Below are positions 27,008 to 35,427 of a DNA stretch of 64,000 nt, piece after piece. The stretch is from Dehalogenimonas alkenigignens. Its GTDB lineage: Bacteria > Chloroflexota > Dehalococcoidia > Dehalococcoidales > Dehalococcoidaceae. Numbering within the stretch: position 1 is the first letter of the stretch; each line of letters begins with the position of its first letter. Under the pieces are notes generated by a model, which was not told the DNA's origin, made no database searches, and was given only the letters and a program-made list of their open reading frames with translations. Both the position numbers and the translations under genes were made by a program. The stretch spans positions 1,361,684-1,425,683 of the forward strand of contig NZ_KQ758903.1 in the NCBI RefSeq assembly GCF_001466665.1. The letters are read 5' to 3'.

Positions 27008-27193
27008 ATGACTGCCATTACAGTCTCGGACAAGTCACGGCTGGCGATAAGCCTATGAACTTTTTTGGGGGTATTCGGAGCGCACCGCCGGTGTCTGGGC
27101 AAAGCGGGTACGGGTTTTCTGATGCTATTGACGTTGGGAAGTTTCGGTATCTGGGCACTGGTCGATATTATCAGGCGGTATCAGGCCAGATGA
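27008..27193 (+). pseudogene. Decayed TM2-domain membrane protein with in-frame TGA
   Basis: Read from the ATG at 27008 the frame gives a short N-terminus, a TGA at 27056-27058, and then TFLGVFGAHRRCLGKAGTG and FLMLLTLGSFGIWALVDII before a second TGA at 27191. This matches the TM2 domain pattern (FLGxxGxHRFYxGK, then GIWxLxD). Besides the stop, the family's HRFY is HRRC here, so more than one position has drifted. It is too short and interrupted to be a normal gene. It sits in an otherwise empty stretch of about 470 bases (26917-27390) between two terminators; I see nothing else there. Confidence 0.7.
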
Positions 27194-27326
27194 AAGACAT
27201 AAAAGGATGGGTGATAGCCAAATGGTAGCGAACCCGGGTTGAGATTCACCTGTTAAATCCTAGTAATACCCTTTTCACACTTGGGAAATCTCATGACGTA
27301 CCGTTAGGCGAATATTGCGGAAAAGC

Positions 27327-27357
27327 AAAAGGGGTGCGTAATAACGCACCCCTTTTT
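27327..27357 (-). terminator. Bidirectional-looking terminator after khpA
   Basis: A 13-bp stem with AAAA at one end and TTTT at the other (AAAAGGGGTGCGT / ACGCACCCCTTTT, loop AATA) lies 33 bases past the end of khpA. Its A and T tracts allow termination from both directions. Confidence 0.88.
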
Positions 27358-27390
27358 GAATTATTATCGATAGTAAGAGCCGGGGAAATG

Positions 27391-27618
27391 CTAGAGGATC
27401 TCTAGGCGGGCTTTGGTGCCGGCTTTGGCCGCTTTCACCCGAATGAGGGTGCGCATAGCCTGGGCGATGCGGCCTTGCTTGCCGATGATGCGACCCTTGT
27501 CTACATCATCCACCTGTAGGGTTAGTTTGAGGCCTTCCTCTTCCTGTTCTTCGGTGACCACCACCGCGTCCGGTTTGTCCGCCAATGATTTGGCGATGTA
27601 CTCCACTAGCTCTTTCAT
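27391..27618 (-). CDS. khpA: KH-domain RNA-binding protein KhpA
   Basis: A 75-residue cytoplasmic RNA-binding protein that is a single KH domain. The GxxG loop is in GRIIGKQGRIAQAMRTLIR (about residues 42-60). In other bacteria KhpA pairs with KhpB (Jag) and binds many RNAs. Its place directly after rpsP, 26 bases away, is widely conserved and supports the call. AAGGAG precedes the ATG. Confidence 0.92.
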   Translation of the reverse strand: MKELVEYIAKSLADKPDAVVVTEEQEEEGLKLTLQVDDVDKGRIIGKQGRIAQAMRTLIRVKAAKAGTKARLEIL

Positions 27619-27644
27619 GGTGGGCTCCTTGTCTGGGTTAGAGT

Positions 27645-27884
27645 CTATAGAACCCCGACTTTTTTGAGCAGTCGGTTAACGGTGTCAGTGGGCTGGGCGC
27701 CTTTACTGATCCAGTTCTTGGCTTTCTCGACCTCAACTTTAACAGTTTCAGGCTCGGTCATTGGATCGTAGAGACCTATAATCTCCAGAAACGCGCCGCC
27801 ACGGGAAGTCCGGGAATCGGCGACGACCATCCGGTAGCTCGGTTTTTTCGGGGCACCCATTCTGCGCAGTTTAATTTTCAGCAT
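27645..27884 (-). CDS. rpsP: 30S ribosomal protein S16
   Basis: A 79-residue ribosomal protein with the family N-terminus MLKIKLRRMGAPKKPSYRMVVADSR and the GGAFLEIIGLYDPM segment, of normal bacterial length. It is the first gene of a two-gene operon with khpA. The frequent neighbours ffh, rimM and trmD are absent here. Confidence 0.97.
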   Translation of the reverse strand: MLKIKLRRMGAPKKPSYRMVVADSRTSRGGAFLEIIGLYDPMTEPETVKVEVEKAKNWISKGAQPTDTVNRLLKKVGVL

Positions 27885-27919
27885 GCTGATTCTGGAATAC
27901 TCGCTTCTCTTTTTGGGCT

Positions 27920-27948
27920 ATTATCCAATATGCGGATAGCAGTGTCAA
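27920..27948 (-). promoter_or_regulatory. Promoter of rpsP-khpA
   Basis: On the minus strand TTGACA and GATAAT are 17 bases apart, a near-consensus pair. Transcription would begin about 29 bases before the rpsP start. Confidence 0.85.
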
Positions 27949-28111
27949 ATACAAAAAGACTATATCGAAAGTACAATTCACAAACTACACATTTGTTCTC
28001 TGTTCTGGTTCGACCCAAAGGATAGACGCAGAAGTTGAAGATGTATCCTCTTTCAGATGACTCGCAAAGGAATTAAAGTGAGTATCAGCCGTTTTTAATA
28101 AATCCAGCGGC

Positions 28112-28140
28112 TTGGCAAGGTAGTGTACGACAGGTATAAT
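28112..28140 (+). promoter_or_regulatory. Promoter of the endonuclease V gene, placed for a leaderless mRNA
   Basis: TTGGCA and TATAAT are 17 bases apart. The -10 ends at 28140, so transcription should begin at about 28147, only two bases before the GTG start of the gene. Confidence 0.8.
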
Positions 28141-28148
28141 TACATAAA

Positions 28149-28829
28149 GTGAACATTAATAAACTACATCGCTTCGACCTAACACGAGCCAACGCGATAA
28201 AACTTCAGGCTGAGTTGGCGCCGGCGATCAAAACAGTCGATCAACCGGAAGGCAATATTTTTCTCATCGCCGGGGTTGATGTTTCCATCGGCAGACAGGG
28301 GAGTACCGGGAGGGCCGCAGTGGTAGTCATTAACTACCCTGCGCTCGAAATCATCGCGGAATCCATTCACGAAGGTCCGGCGGCAATGCCTTATATTCCG
28401 GGACTGCTTTCGTTCCGTGAACTTCCATTGATTTTGCCTGCCCTGGAGAAACTCGATTTTGAACCCGACCTGTTCATTGTCGACGGCCACGGCGTAGCTC
28501 ACCCGCGAAGGCTGGGAATCGCAGCCCACCTGGGGCTATTTATCGACAAGCCCACCATCGGCTGTGCCAAGTCAAGGTTGTGCGGCAAACATGATGAGGT
28601 CGGCTGGAGCCGGGGCAGCAGCGCCGACTTATACGAGGGCGACGAGGTCATCGGCCGTGTTATCCGCACCCGCGAAGGCAGCAAGCCGGTATATATTTCG
28701 GTCGGTCACCGCATCGGCCTTGAATTCGCAGCGTCTTGGGTGCTTAAATTAACCAGCCGCTTCCGACTGCCGGAACCGGTGCGACGAGCGCACTTAACCG
28801 CCGGCCGCAGCGCTAACCTTAAAGTGTAA
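28149..28829 (+). CDS. nfi: Endonuclease V (deoxyinosine 3'-endonuclease)
   Basis: A 226-residue DNA repair enzyme that nicks DNA one bond past deoxyinosine. Family motifs are GVDVSIG (metal-binding Asp), MPYIPGLLSFRELP, VDGHGVAHPRRLGIAAHLGL and IGCAKSRLCGK, in the expected order. It starts on GTG with no ribosome binding site, and the predicted transcription start is immediately upstream, so the mRNA is likely leaderless. prfB follows after 25 bases in the same direction. Confidence 0.95.
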   Translation: MNINKLHRFDLTRANAIKLQAELAPAIKTVDQPEGNIFLIAGVDVSIGRQGSTGRAAVVVINYPALEIIAESIHEGPAAMPYIPGLLSFRELPLILPALEKLDFEPDLFIVDGHGVAHPRRLGIAAHLGLFIDKPTIGCAKSRLCGKHDEVGWSRGSSADLYEGDEVIGRVIRTREGSKPVYISVGHRIGLEFAASWVLKLTSRFRLPEPVRRAHLTAGRSANLKV

Positions 28830-28854
28830 CCGGGCGTTATATATTGGAGATACG

Positions 28855-29953
28855 ATGGCAGAATTGACTGACCGATTTTCCGAGCTATCCAAACGGATTT
28901 CCCATGACATGGTGCGTCTTTGACATCTCGGCTAAAGAAACAGAAATAGTGGAGTTTGAGAAACTGACCGGCCAGGCTGAGTTCTGGCAGGATTCAACGA
29001 AAGCCCAGGGGATCATGCGACGCCTGACCGAACTTAAAAAATCGGTCGAGCAGTGGCGAGGCTTGGAAAAGCGGTTAGCTGACCTGACCGAACTTGAATC
29101 GCTGGCGGAGGAAGACCCGGCATTGTCCGGCCAAGTAGCGGAGGAAATGGATGCTCTGGCTGGCGAATTGGACAAACTGGAATTTGAACTAGCCTACGGC
29201 GGGGAGTATGACGAGCGCAACGCCATTTTGTCCATCCACGCTGGGGCCGGTGGAGTGGAAAGCCAGGACTGGGCCGAGATGCTGCTCAGCATGTACCTGC
29301 GCTGGGCCGAGAGGCGCGATTACATTACTGAGGTATTGGAGACCTCGGCTGGTGATGAGGCCGGTATAAAAAGCGTCACCGTCATCTTCCGGGGCCGCTA
29401 CGCTTATGGCAATCTCAAGAGCGAGCACGGCGTCCATCGGCTGATTCGGCTGTCGCCATTCGATTCCGACCATGCCCGGCATACCTCATTTGCCTTAGTT
29501 GAGGTCATGCCCGAAGCCGAAGCCGACGCTGATATCGAAATCGATCCGGAGGACATCAAACTGGAAGCATACCGTTCCAGTGGCGCCGGCGGGCAGAACG
29601 TGCAGAAAGTATCTTCAGCGGTGCGTCTAACCCACATTCCAACCGGGACGGTAGTCACTGCCCAGACGGAACGTTCACAACACCAAAACCGGGAGATAGC
29701 TATGGGGCTGCTCAAAGCGCGGCTGCTTAAGCTCAAGATCGCCGAACAGGAAGCCGAGAGGGCCAGGCTCAAAGGCGAGCGTATCTCAGCGGAGTGGGGC
29801 AGTCAGATACGGAGCTACGTACTACACCCGTATAAAATGGTCAAGGACCACCGCACCGGTTACGAGACCGGCAATACCGCAGCGGTGCTGGAGGAAGGTG
29901 ACATCGACGGTTTTATCGGCGCTTACTTGAAAGAGATTCTCACCGATGGTTAA
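28855..29953 (+). CDS. prfB: Peptide chain release factor 2, with programmed +1 frameshift
   Basis: RF2 releases peptides at UGA and UAA. The gene starts at the ATG at 28855 (GGAGA upstream) and reads 22 codons to CTT-TGA-C at 28918-28924. A +1 shift there joins it to the long frame that continues as DISAKETEIVEFEKL, giving 365 residues. The tripeptide anticodon-like motif is in LSPFDSDHARHTSF and the catalytic GGQ in SSGAGGQNVQKVSSAVRL. The spacing and length match RF2 and not RF1. Low RF2 favours frameshifting, so the gene regulates itself. It overlaps the next gene by eight bases. Confidence 0.97.
28910..28924 (+). promoter_or_regulatory. Programmed +1 ribosomal frameshift site of prfB
   Basis: The slippery CUU codon (28918-28920), the UGA stop (28921-28923) and the following C match the classical RF2 site. 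A GGTG sequence three bases before the CTT can act as the internal Shine-Dalgarno-like stimulator, though it is weaker than the AGGGGG of E. coli. Confidence 0.92.
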
Positions 29954-31178
29954 ACGGTCCTGGTCGGCGTTGCTAGTCTCAGTACTGTTATGGATATGTT
30001 TGTGTCCACCTGTGTTCATCGAGGCCGATTCAATTCAGATCACCAAATCAGCAAACTTCGGCCAGTTTCCTACCAACATCAGTTTTAATCTTTCTGCGTC
30101 AAGCGATTATGAGATTACAGGCGCTCGGCTGCATTATCGAGTTCACCGCCAGAGCTATGCTATTGTAGTGAGCGAGGCTTTGGTACGCTTCACTCCAAGT
30201 AAAAATGTTGACCTCGGATACACCATCGATCTCAGACGAGCTGGCGGTTTACCGCCTGGCACCCTCATAGATTACTGGTGGACAATCACCGATGCAAACG
30301 GGTCTGTCACGCAGAGCCAGGTAACAACCATAAGATTCGATGATAATCGTTACTCATGGAAAGCCCTGTCTCAGGGTCTGGTCACCCTGAATTGGTATTC
30401 AGGTTCGGATTCATTTGCGAAAACGCTCATGGATACCGCGCAGCAAGCTCTTATCAAGCTCCACGAAGATACGGGCGCTGCTTTGGTCCAGCCGGTTTCG
30501 ATCTATATCTATGAAAACGCTCAAGCCTTACAAGGTTCTATGGTGTTCCCCCAGGAATGGACGGGCGGCGTAGCTTTTACTGATTTTAATACGATTTGTA
30601 TCGGGATTGAACCGGCAAACGTTTCCTGGGGGAAGCGGGCTATCGTCCACGAACTGGCGCACCTGGTGACCAGCCAGATGACCGATAATCCTTACGGAGG
30701 AATACCAACCTGGTTAAACGAAGGGCTGTCGATGTATGCCGAAGGGCCGCTGGATGCGGTTTATGTTGCCTTCATGAATGCGGCATTGGATCAACAAACC
30801 CTGTTTTCCGTTGCTTCCCTGGCGAGTCCGTTTTCAGCCTTCGCGAATCTCTCGTATTTATCGTATGCCCAGAGCTATCACATAGTCAAATACCTTATCG
30901 AACAATATGGTCAGGACAAAATGCTTCAACTACTTAACACTTTCGCCTCTGGCGCAACGACAGATGATGCACTACTTGCAGTCTACGGATTTGACACTGA
31001 AGGTCTTAATAAGGATTGGCAAACCTTCATCGTAAACACTGTTCCCGAGAGAGTTAACTCAGATATAATCTGGACACCGTGGCTGGTGGTTCTCATGGTG
31101 ATGGTCGCCGGCGCCACATCGATTATAGGAGTTTGGTTATTCTATCCCGCATCGTTTACCGACAGGAAAAAATCATGA
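29946..31178 (+). CDS. Membrane-anchored zinc metallopeptidase, peptidase MA family
   Basis: A 410-residue exported protein: an N-terminal signal peptide (hydrophobic residues about 7-25), a beta-rich extracytoplasmic part, and the gluzincin motif HELAH with a downstream glutamate in NEGLSMYAEG, the zinc site of the peptidase MA family. A C-terminal hydrophobic segment (WLVVLMVMVAGATSIIGVWL) anchors it. It overlaps the end of prfB by eight bases and the next lipoprotein gene by four, so it is translationally coupled to both. The natural substrate is unknown. Confidence 0.82.
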   Translation: MVKRSWSALLVSVLLWICLCPPVFIEADSIQITKSANFGQFPTNISFNLSASSDYEITGARLHYRVHRQSYAIVVSEALVRFTPSKNVDLGYTIDLRRAGGLPPGTLIDYWWTITDANGSVTQSQVTTIRFDDNRYSWKALSQGLVTLNWYSGSDSFAKTLMDTAQQALIKLHEDTGAALVQPVSIYIYENAQALQGSMVFPQEWTGGVAFTDFNTICIGIEPANVSWGKRAIVHELAHLVTSQMTDNPYGGIPTWLNEGLSMYAEGPLDAVYVAFMNAALDQQTLFSVASLASPFSAFANLSYLSYAQSYHIVKYLIEQYGQDKMLQLLNTFASGATTDDALLAVYGFDTEGLNKDWQTFIVNTVPERVNSDIIWTPWLVVLMVMVAGATSIIGVWLFYPASFTDRKKS

Positions 31179-32803
31179 CCGGTTTTCGTATCGGGGCTTC
31201 TTTTATAATTCTTTTAGCCGCGTTCAGCCTGTTGATTACATCTTCGTGCACACCTGCGGCAATAGTTCCTTCTCCCACGAGTTCAGGCGGGCGTCTGACA
31301 TTGACTACCGCCGAACCATTCACCCTTGACCCGGCCATGGTAGGGGACGCGGGCGCCCTCACTTTTGTCACCCAGATATTTAGCGGTCTTGTTAAAATTA
31401 CCGACACTGGCGTGATGCCAGACATCGCTGAAAGTTGGACTATCAGCGCCGACGGGACAACGTACACTTTCAAGCTGCGAAAAGATGTCAAGTTTCATGA
31501 TGGCCGGCCAGTCACCTCGGCGGATATCAAATATTCATTTGAAAGGGCACTTACTCCTTCCACAGGTTCCACTACCGCTAGAACATACCTCGGGGATATC
31601 GTGGGCGCAGTTCAAATGCTGTCAGGCGCCTCAATAAGTCTGGAAGGTCTACATATTATCGATGATTACACGCTGTCAATTGGGATAGACAAGCCGAGGT
31701 CCTATTTCTTGGCAAAACTGACTTATGCCACAGCATACGTCGTCGACAGAAACAGCGTCGGTGGCGCTCAGTGGTGGCGCAGCCCTATAGGTACCGGCCC
31801 GTTTAAATTAGCGGAGTGGAGTTCCAATTCATTCATCCGCTTGGACCGTAACTCGGACTATTATGGCGGTGCACCGAAACTTGAGAGTGTCGTTTTCCGT
31901 TTTCTTGCCGGCCGCCCAATGGACCTTTACGAGACGGGGCAGGTAGATGTCGCCGTCGTCGATCGAGCATATATCGACCGAGCTCTCGACGTAAATGGAC
32001 CTTTCGCCAGTGAAGCGCAGGTCGTCTCTGAACTCAGCTTCTATTTTTTAGGGTTTAGTTGCAACTCACCTCCATTTAATGACCCGCTCATCAGGCAGGC
32101 GTTTTGCCTGGCGCTAGATCGCGAGACAATCGTCAGGCTTGTATTCAACGATATTCCCCAAGCAGCCCAAGGCATAGTACCGCCGGGGATACCTGGGCAC
32201 AATTCTACCATGAGCGGATTGGGATTCGACCTTCGTCTTGCAGACGCCCTAATATCACAATCTAGTTATGGGAGTATCGAAAATATACCTCAGATTGTTC
32301 TAACGACGCTGGGATATGGAGGAACGATCACACCAGAGCTTGAAGCGATAATCTTTCAGTGGAAAACGAACTTAGGAATTGACGTCAGTATTCGGCAGCT
32401 GGAACCTGAAAGGTTCTTGTACAACTTAAAGCAGGAGAAGGATCAAATTTACTACCAGGGTTGGATTGCAGACTATCCTCATCAACAGAATTTTCTTGAG
32501 GTACTTTTTCAAACCGGAGCCGATAACAATTGGGGAGAGTACTCAAACGAAGAGGTTGACAGCCTTCTTGATCAAGCTGCGGGTTTATCCGATACTGCTA
32601 TGAGTCAGGCATTATACCGTCAAGCTGAAGACCTGATTGTGCAGGACGCGGCTGTGTGGCCGATTTTATTCGGTCGAAACTATATTTTAATAAAGCCTTA
32701 TGTTATCGGGTACGAGCTCAATCCGTTGGGCGTGCCAGTACTCCAGAATGTAACTATTGAACGGTCAGACATCCCCTCACCGATAAGTCTAAGCGTTCAT
32801 TGA
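31175..32803 (+). CDS. ABC-type peptide/nickel family substrate-binding lipoprotein
   Basis: A 542-residue family-5 solute-binding protein (OppA/DppA/NikA type). The mature part has the family entry segment LTTAEPFTLDPAM, LVKITDTGVMPDIAESWTIS, YTFKLRKDVKFHDGRPVTSADIKYSFERAL and GTGPFKLAEW. Cys25 after a hydrophobic run is the probable lipid attachment site, although TSSC is an imperfect lipobox. The true start is the ATG at 31175 inside ATGA; the longer frame lies within the peptidase gene. No permease or ATPase genes are nearby, so its transporter must be elsewhere, or it acts as a free binding protein. Confidence 0.9.
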   Translation: MTGFRIGASFIILLAAFSLLITSSCTPAAIVPSPTSSGGRLTLTTAEPFTLDPAMVGDAGALTFVTQIFSGLVKITDTGVMPDIAESWTISADGTTYTFKLRKDVKFHDGRPVTSADIKYSFERALTPSTGSTTARTYLGDIVGAVQMLSGASISLEGLHIIDDYTLSIGIDKPRSYFLAKLTYATAYVVDRNSVGGAQWWRSPIGTGPFKLAEWSSNSFIRLDRNSDYYGGAPKLESVVFRFLAGRPMDLYETGQVDVAVVDRAYIDRALDVNGPFASEAQVVSELSFYFLGFSCNSPPFNDPLIRQAFCLALDRETIVRLVFNDIPQAAQGIVPPGIPGHNSTMSGLGFDLRLADALISQSSYGSIENIPQIVLTTLGYGGTITPELEAIIFQWKTNLGIDVSIRQLEPERFLYNLKQEKDQIYYQGWIADYPHQQNFLEVLFQTGADNNWGEYSNEEVDSLLDQAAGLSDTAMSQALYRQAEDLIVQDAAVWPILFGRNYILIKPYVIGYELNPLGVPVLQNVTIERSDIPSPISLSVH

Positions 32804-32862
32804 AAAATCTTATCGTTTGAAGAATGTCGACCGTTTTCGCCTTTAAGCCTGTCTAGCAACTT

Positions 32863-32892
32863 TGTACAAATGATATACCTGTACAAATGATA
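32863..32892. repeat. Two direct copies of TGTACAAATGATA
   Basis: The 13-base sequence occurs at 32863-32875 and 32880-32892, a 17-base period, just beyond the 3' end of tRNA-Ser. Each copy starts with the palindrome TGTACA. Function unknown. Confidence 0.6.
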
Positions 32893-32899
32893 AAAATGA

Positions 32900-32989
32900 T
32901 GGCGGAGGGTGTGGGATTCGAACCCACGGCTCTCTTGCGAGAGCAACGGTTTTCAAGACCGTCACCATAGGCCGCTCGGACAACCCTCC
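32900..32989 (-). tRNA. tRNA-Ser (anticodon TGA)
   Basis: The minus strand folds as a class II tRNA: acceptor GGAGGGT/ACCCTCC with discriminator G and an encoded CCA, anticodon loop CTTGAAA with TGA, a long variable arm (GCTCTCGCAAGAGAGC) and the T loop GGTTCGAATCC. It reads UCA and related serine codons. Confidence 0.96.
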
Positions 32990-33096
32990 GTTAAAGCGGG
33001 GAGCATTTTAACATGAAACCAGGGAAAACGCATTCGAGTCTGAGAAGGATAACTATCGTTCTGGTTTAGAATTTTGATTTAACCCAAATTGAACAA

Positions 33097-33426
33097 TCAG
33101 GGGCAGAATATATGCTGTCTCATGTCGGTAATGCCGCCGATAGCTTCAATGATAATGTCACTGGTCTTTTCAAAATCGGCTAAAGGTTGTACAGAAAACT
33201 TGCTCAGGTGGATCAACGGAAAGCTCAGCATTATACTTGTAAGTTCTTCATGAGAGGTGGCATCTATGATGAATATACCTCCGCCATCCGGGAAACTATA
33301 GGCCCCGCAAAGCTTTTTCTCGTCACGAAGGCGCTGAACCCACTCTTTGCTCGATTCAAGATAGTTTAGTTGGGACCGATGCTCCGCGGCGGCCAGAGTC
33401 TGATGACCGGATACCAAGAACTTCAT
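33097..33426 (-). CDS. Small muconolactone-isomerase/YciI-like protein
   Basis: A 109-residue soluble protein of ferredoxin-like alpha/beta appearance, with KFLVSGHQTL at the start, CGAYSFPDGGGIFIIDATSHEELTSIMLSFPL in the middle and a C-terminal helix. This resembles the muconolactone isomerase/YciI superfamily, whose members often have no known substrate. The frame extends 48 codons upstream, but the ATG at 33426 has GGAGG at good spacing and lies downstream of the promoter. It is transcribed alone and divergently from thrS. Confidence 0.65.
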   Translation of the reverse strand: MKFLVSGHQTLAAAEHRSQLNYLESSKEWVQRLRDEKKLCGAYSFPDGGGIFIIDATSHEELTSIMLSFPLIHLSKFSVQPLADFEKTSDIIIEAIGGITDMRQHIFCP

Positions 33427-33471
33427 AACCGCCTCCGATTCGGATATTCTCAACAAATGGTTTGTGTTTGA

Positions 33472-33500
33472 ATTGTAGATTGAGGTTAGTGCCATGTCAA
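33472..33500 (-). promoter_or_regulatory. Promoter of the small YciI-like gene
   Basis: On the minus strand TTGACA and TACAAT are 17 bases apart, close to consensus. It confirms the shorter start of the gene. Confidence 0.82.
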
Positions 33501-33523
33501 GAAAGCATGAATGGTATGTATCG

Positions 33524-33552
33524 TTGCGTCCTTCCGAGGGTGGGGCTATAAT
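33524..33552 (+). promoter_or_regulatory. Promoter of thrS
   Basis: TTGCGT and TATAAT are 17 bases apart. The leader would be about 54 bases, too short for a T-box, and none is seen. Confidence 0.7.
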
Positions 33553-33612
33553 GGCCGGAATTGCCATCAAATAAACTGTGATTATAACGAATCGATTTCA
33601 GAGGTAATGCAA

Positions 33613-35361
33613 ATGGTACACGGTACGCCAAGTGAAGCACTTGACATAATGCGTCATTCCGCCGCTCATATCCTGGCTTATGCGGTATCGCAGCTATTCC
33701 CGGGAACCAAGTTGGGGATAGGACCAGCAATTGAAAATGGTTTTTATTACGATTTTGAGCTTTCTCGAGCACTGTCTCAGGATGACCTGCCTCTGATAGA
33801 AGCTAAAATGAACGACATCGTCAAACAAAACCTTCCCTTCATGCGAGAAGCAGTAGGGCGAATGGAGGCTGAAATAACCTTTGCCGATCAGCCGTATAAA
33901 TTGGAATTGTTGTCGGAGTTGCCTGCCGATGAAGATGCAATACTTTACCGAAACGGTGACTTTGTTGATCTGTGCAAAGGTCCGCACGTCTCCCATACCG
34001 CCAGGGTGAAGGCTTTCAAGTTATTGTCCATCGCCGGTGCCTACTGGAGAGGAAATGAAAAACGACCGATGCTACAGCGCATTTACGGAGCGGCTTTCCA
34101 AACCAAGTCCGAACTGGATGAATATTTAAAGCGACTGGCTGAACTTGAAGCGCGTGATCACCGCAGGATTAATAAACAGTTGAACCTTTTCGCGACCCCA
34201 GATGAAATCGGAGGCGGTCTTGTCATTTACGGGCCAAAAGCAGGCCGTATCAGAACCACAATCGAAGAATTCTGGCGCCGCGAACATTATGACAACGGCT
34301 ATGAAATCCTTTACAGCCCACACATCGGGCGGAGCACGCTGTGGGAGATCTCAGGTCACCTGGCCAATTATAAAGATATTATGTACTCCCCAATGGATAT
34401 CGACGGGCAAGATTATTATGTGAAACCGATGAATTGCCCGTTCCACATCCTGTACTATAAATCTCAGGCTCGGTCCTACCGCGACCTGCCGCTACGTTGG
34501 GCCGAACTGGGGACAGTCTACCGGTACGAGCGCAGCGGTGTCTTGACCGGTCTTCTACGGGTTCGGGGCTTCACTCAAGATGATGCTCATATTATATGTA
34601 CTCCGGAACAGATTGAAAGCGAGATATCCGAAGTTATAAATTTCTCTTTTAAAATGTGGAACACTTTTGGATTCAAAGAACATCAGCTGTACCTGGCAAC
34701 CCGGCCGGAAAAAGCCATCGGCACAGAAGAGCAGTGGCAAAAAGCATCGGATGCGTTGAAACGGGTGTTGGACGCTCAGGGATTAGACTACAAAATTGAT
34801 GAGGGCGGCGGCGCGTTTTACGGCCCTAAAATAGATCTTAAGGTAAAAGATGCTTTAGGGCGCGAATGGCAGATGACGACCATTCAGTTTGACTTTAATC
34901 TGCCAGAGCGCTTTGAGATGGTTTATACAGGCGCAGATGGGCAGGAGCATCGACCATATATGGTACATCGGGCTTTATTAGGTTCATGGGAACGATTCTT
35001 CGGGCTACTCATTGAACACTATGCGGGAGCTTTCCCTGTCTGGTTGCACCCGGTGCAGGCTGCCGTGCTGCCGATCTCAGACAGGCACATTGAATATGCA
35101 CGTAAATTGGCGGAAAACCTTAAATTACAGGGCATCCGGGTATATCTTGATCAAAGGTCGGAGACCATCAACCAAAAAATAAGGCAGGCACAACTTGAGA
35201 AAATCCCATGTATGCTGGTCATCGGCGATAAGGAGATTGACAACCGTACCGTCGCCGTTCGTCTGCGTACAGGGGAGCAAAAATTTGGGGTCGGCCTCGA
35301 AGAGTTTAAGGAATCAATCAACACAGCGATTCGTGACCGACTGCCAAATGTCGTCGTCTAA
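33613..35361 (+). CDS. thrS: Threonine-tRNA ligase lacking the N-terminal TGS domain
   Basis: A 582-residue class II synthetase. It begins almost directly with the editing domain (MRHSAAHILAYAV and later VDLCKGPHV), so the TGS domain of about 60 residues found in most bacterial enzymes is absent. The catalytic core has the zinc ligands in MNCPFHI, DDAHIIC and, later, HRALLGSWERF, with motif 2 at RYERSGVLTGLLRVRGFTQ. The anticodon-binding domain begins near LHPVQAAVLPISDRH. The ATG at 33613 has GAGG eight bases upstream and follows the predicted transcription start. Other in-frame ATG codons upstream lie within the promoter. Confidence 0.96.
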   Translation: MVHGTPSEALDIMRHSAAHILAYAVSQLFPGTKLGIGPAIENGFYYDFELSRALSQDDLPLIEAKMNDIVKQNLPFMREAVGRMEAEITFADQPYKLELLSELPADEDAILYRNGDFVDLCKGPHVSHTARVKAFKLLSIAGAYWRGNEKRPMLQRIYGAAFQTKSELDEYLKRLAELEARDHRRINKQLNLFATPDEIGGGLVIYGPKAGRIRTTIEEFWRREHYDNGYEILYSPHIGRSTLWEISGHLANYKDIMYSPMDIDGQDYYVKPMNCPFHILYYKSQARSYRDLPLRWAELGTVYRYERSGVLTGLLRVRGFTQDDAHIICTPEQIESEISEVINFSFKMWNTFGFKEHQLYLATRPEKAIGTEEQWQKASDALKRVLDAQGLDYKIDEGGGAFYGPKIDLKVKDALGREWQMTTIQFDFNLPERFEMVYTGADGQEHRPYMVHRALLGSWERFFGLLIEHYAGAFPVWLHPVQAAVLPISDRHIEYARKLAENLKLQGIRVYLDQRSETINQKIRQAQLEKIPCMLVIGDKEIDNRTVAVRLRTGEQKFGVGLEEFKESINTAIRDRLPNVVV

Positions 35362-35362
35362 C

Positions 35363-35392
35363 TTGCCCGGGAGCTTTGGTAAGTGATACAAT
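35363..35392 (+). promoter_or_regulatory. Promoter of the FmdB-like gene
   Basis: TTGCCC and TACAAT are 18 bases apart. It begins just behind the thrS stop codon. Confidence 0.55.
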
Positions 35393-35427
35393 TTAACGTA
35401 AAATAAACGTCTCGGGGGTTTGGTTTA

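Noticed and set aside
32780-32816. Terminator after the binding-protein gene
   Set aside because: CGATAAG and CTTATCG can pair, but the loop is long and no T-tract follows.
33559-33612. T-box riboswitch in front of thrS
   Set aside because: The leader is only about 54 bases and has no T-box consensus or specifier stem.
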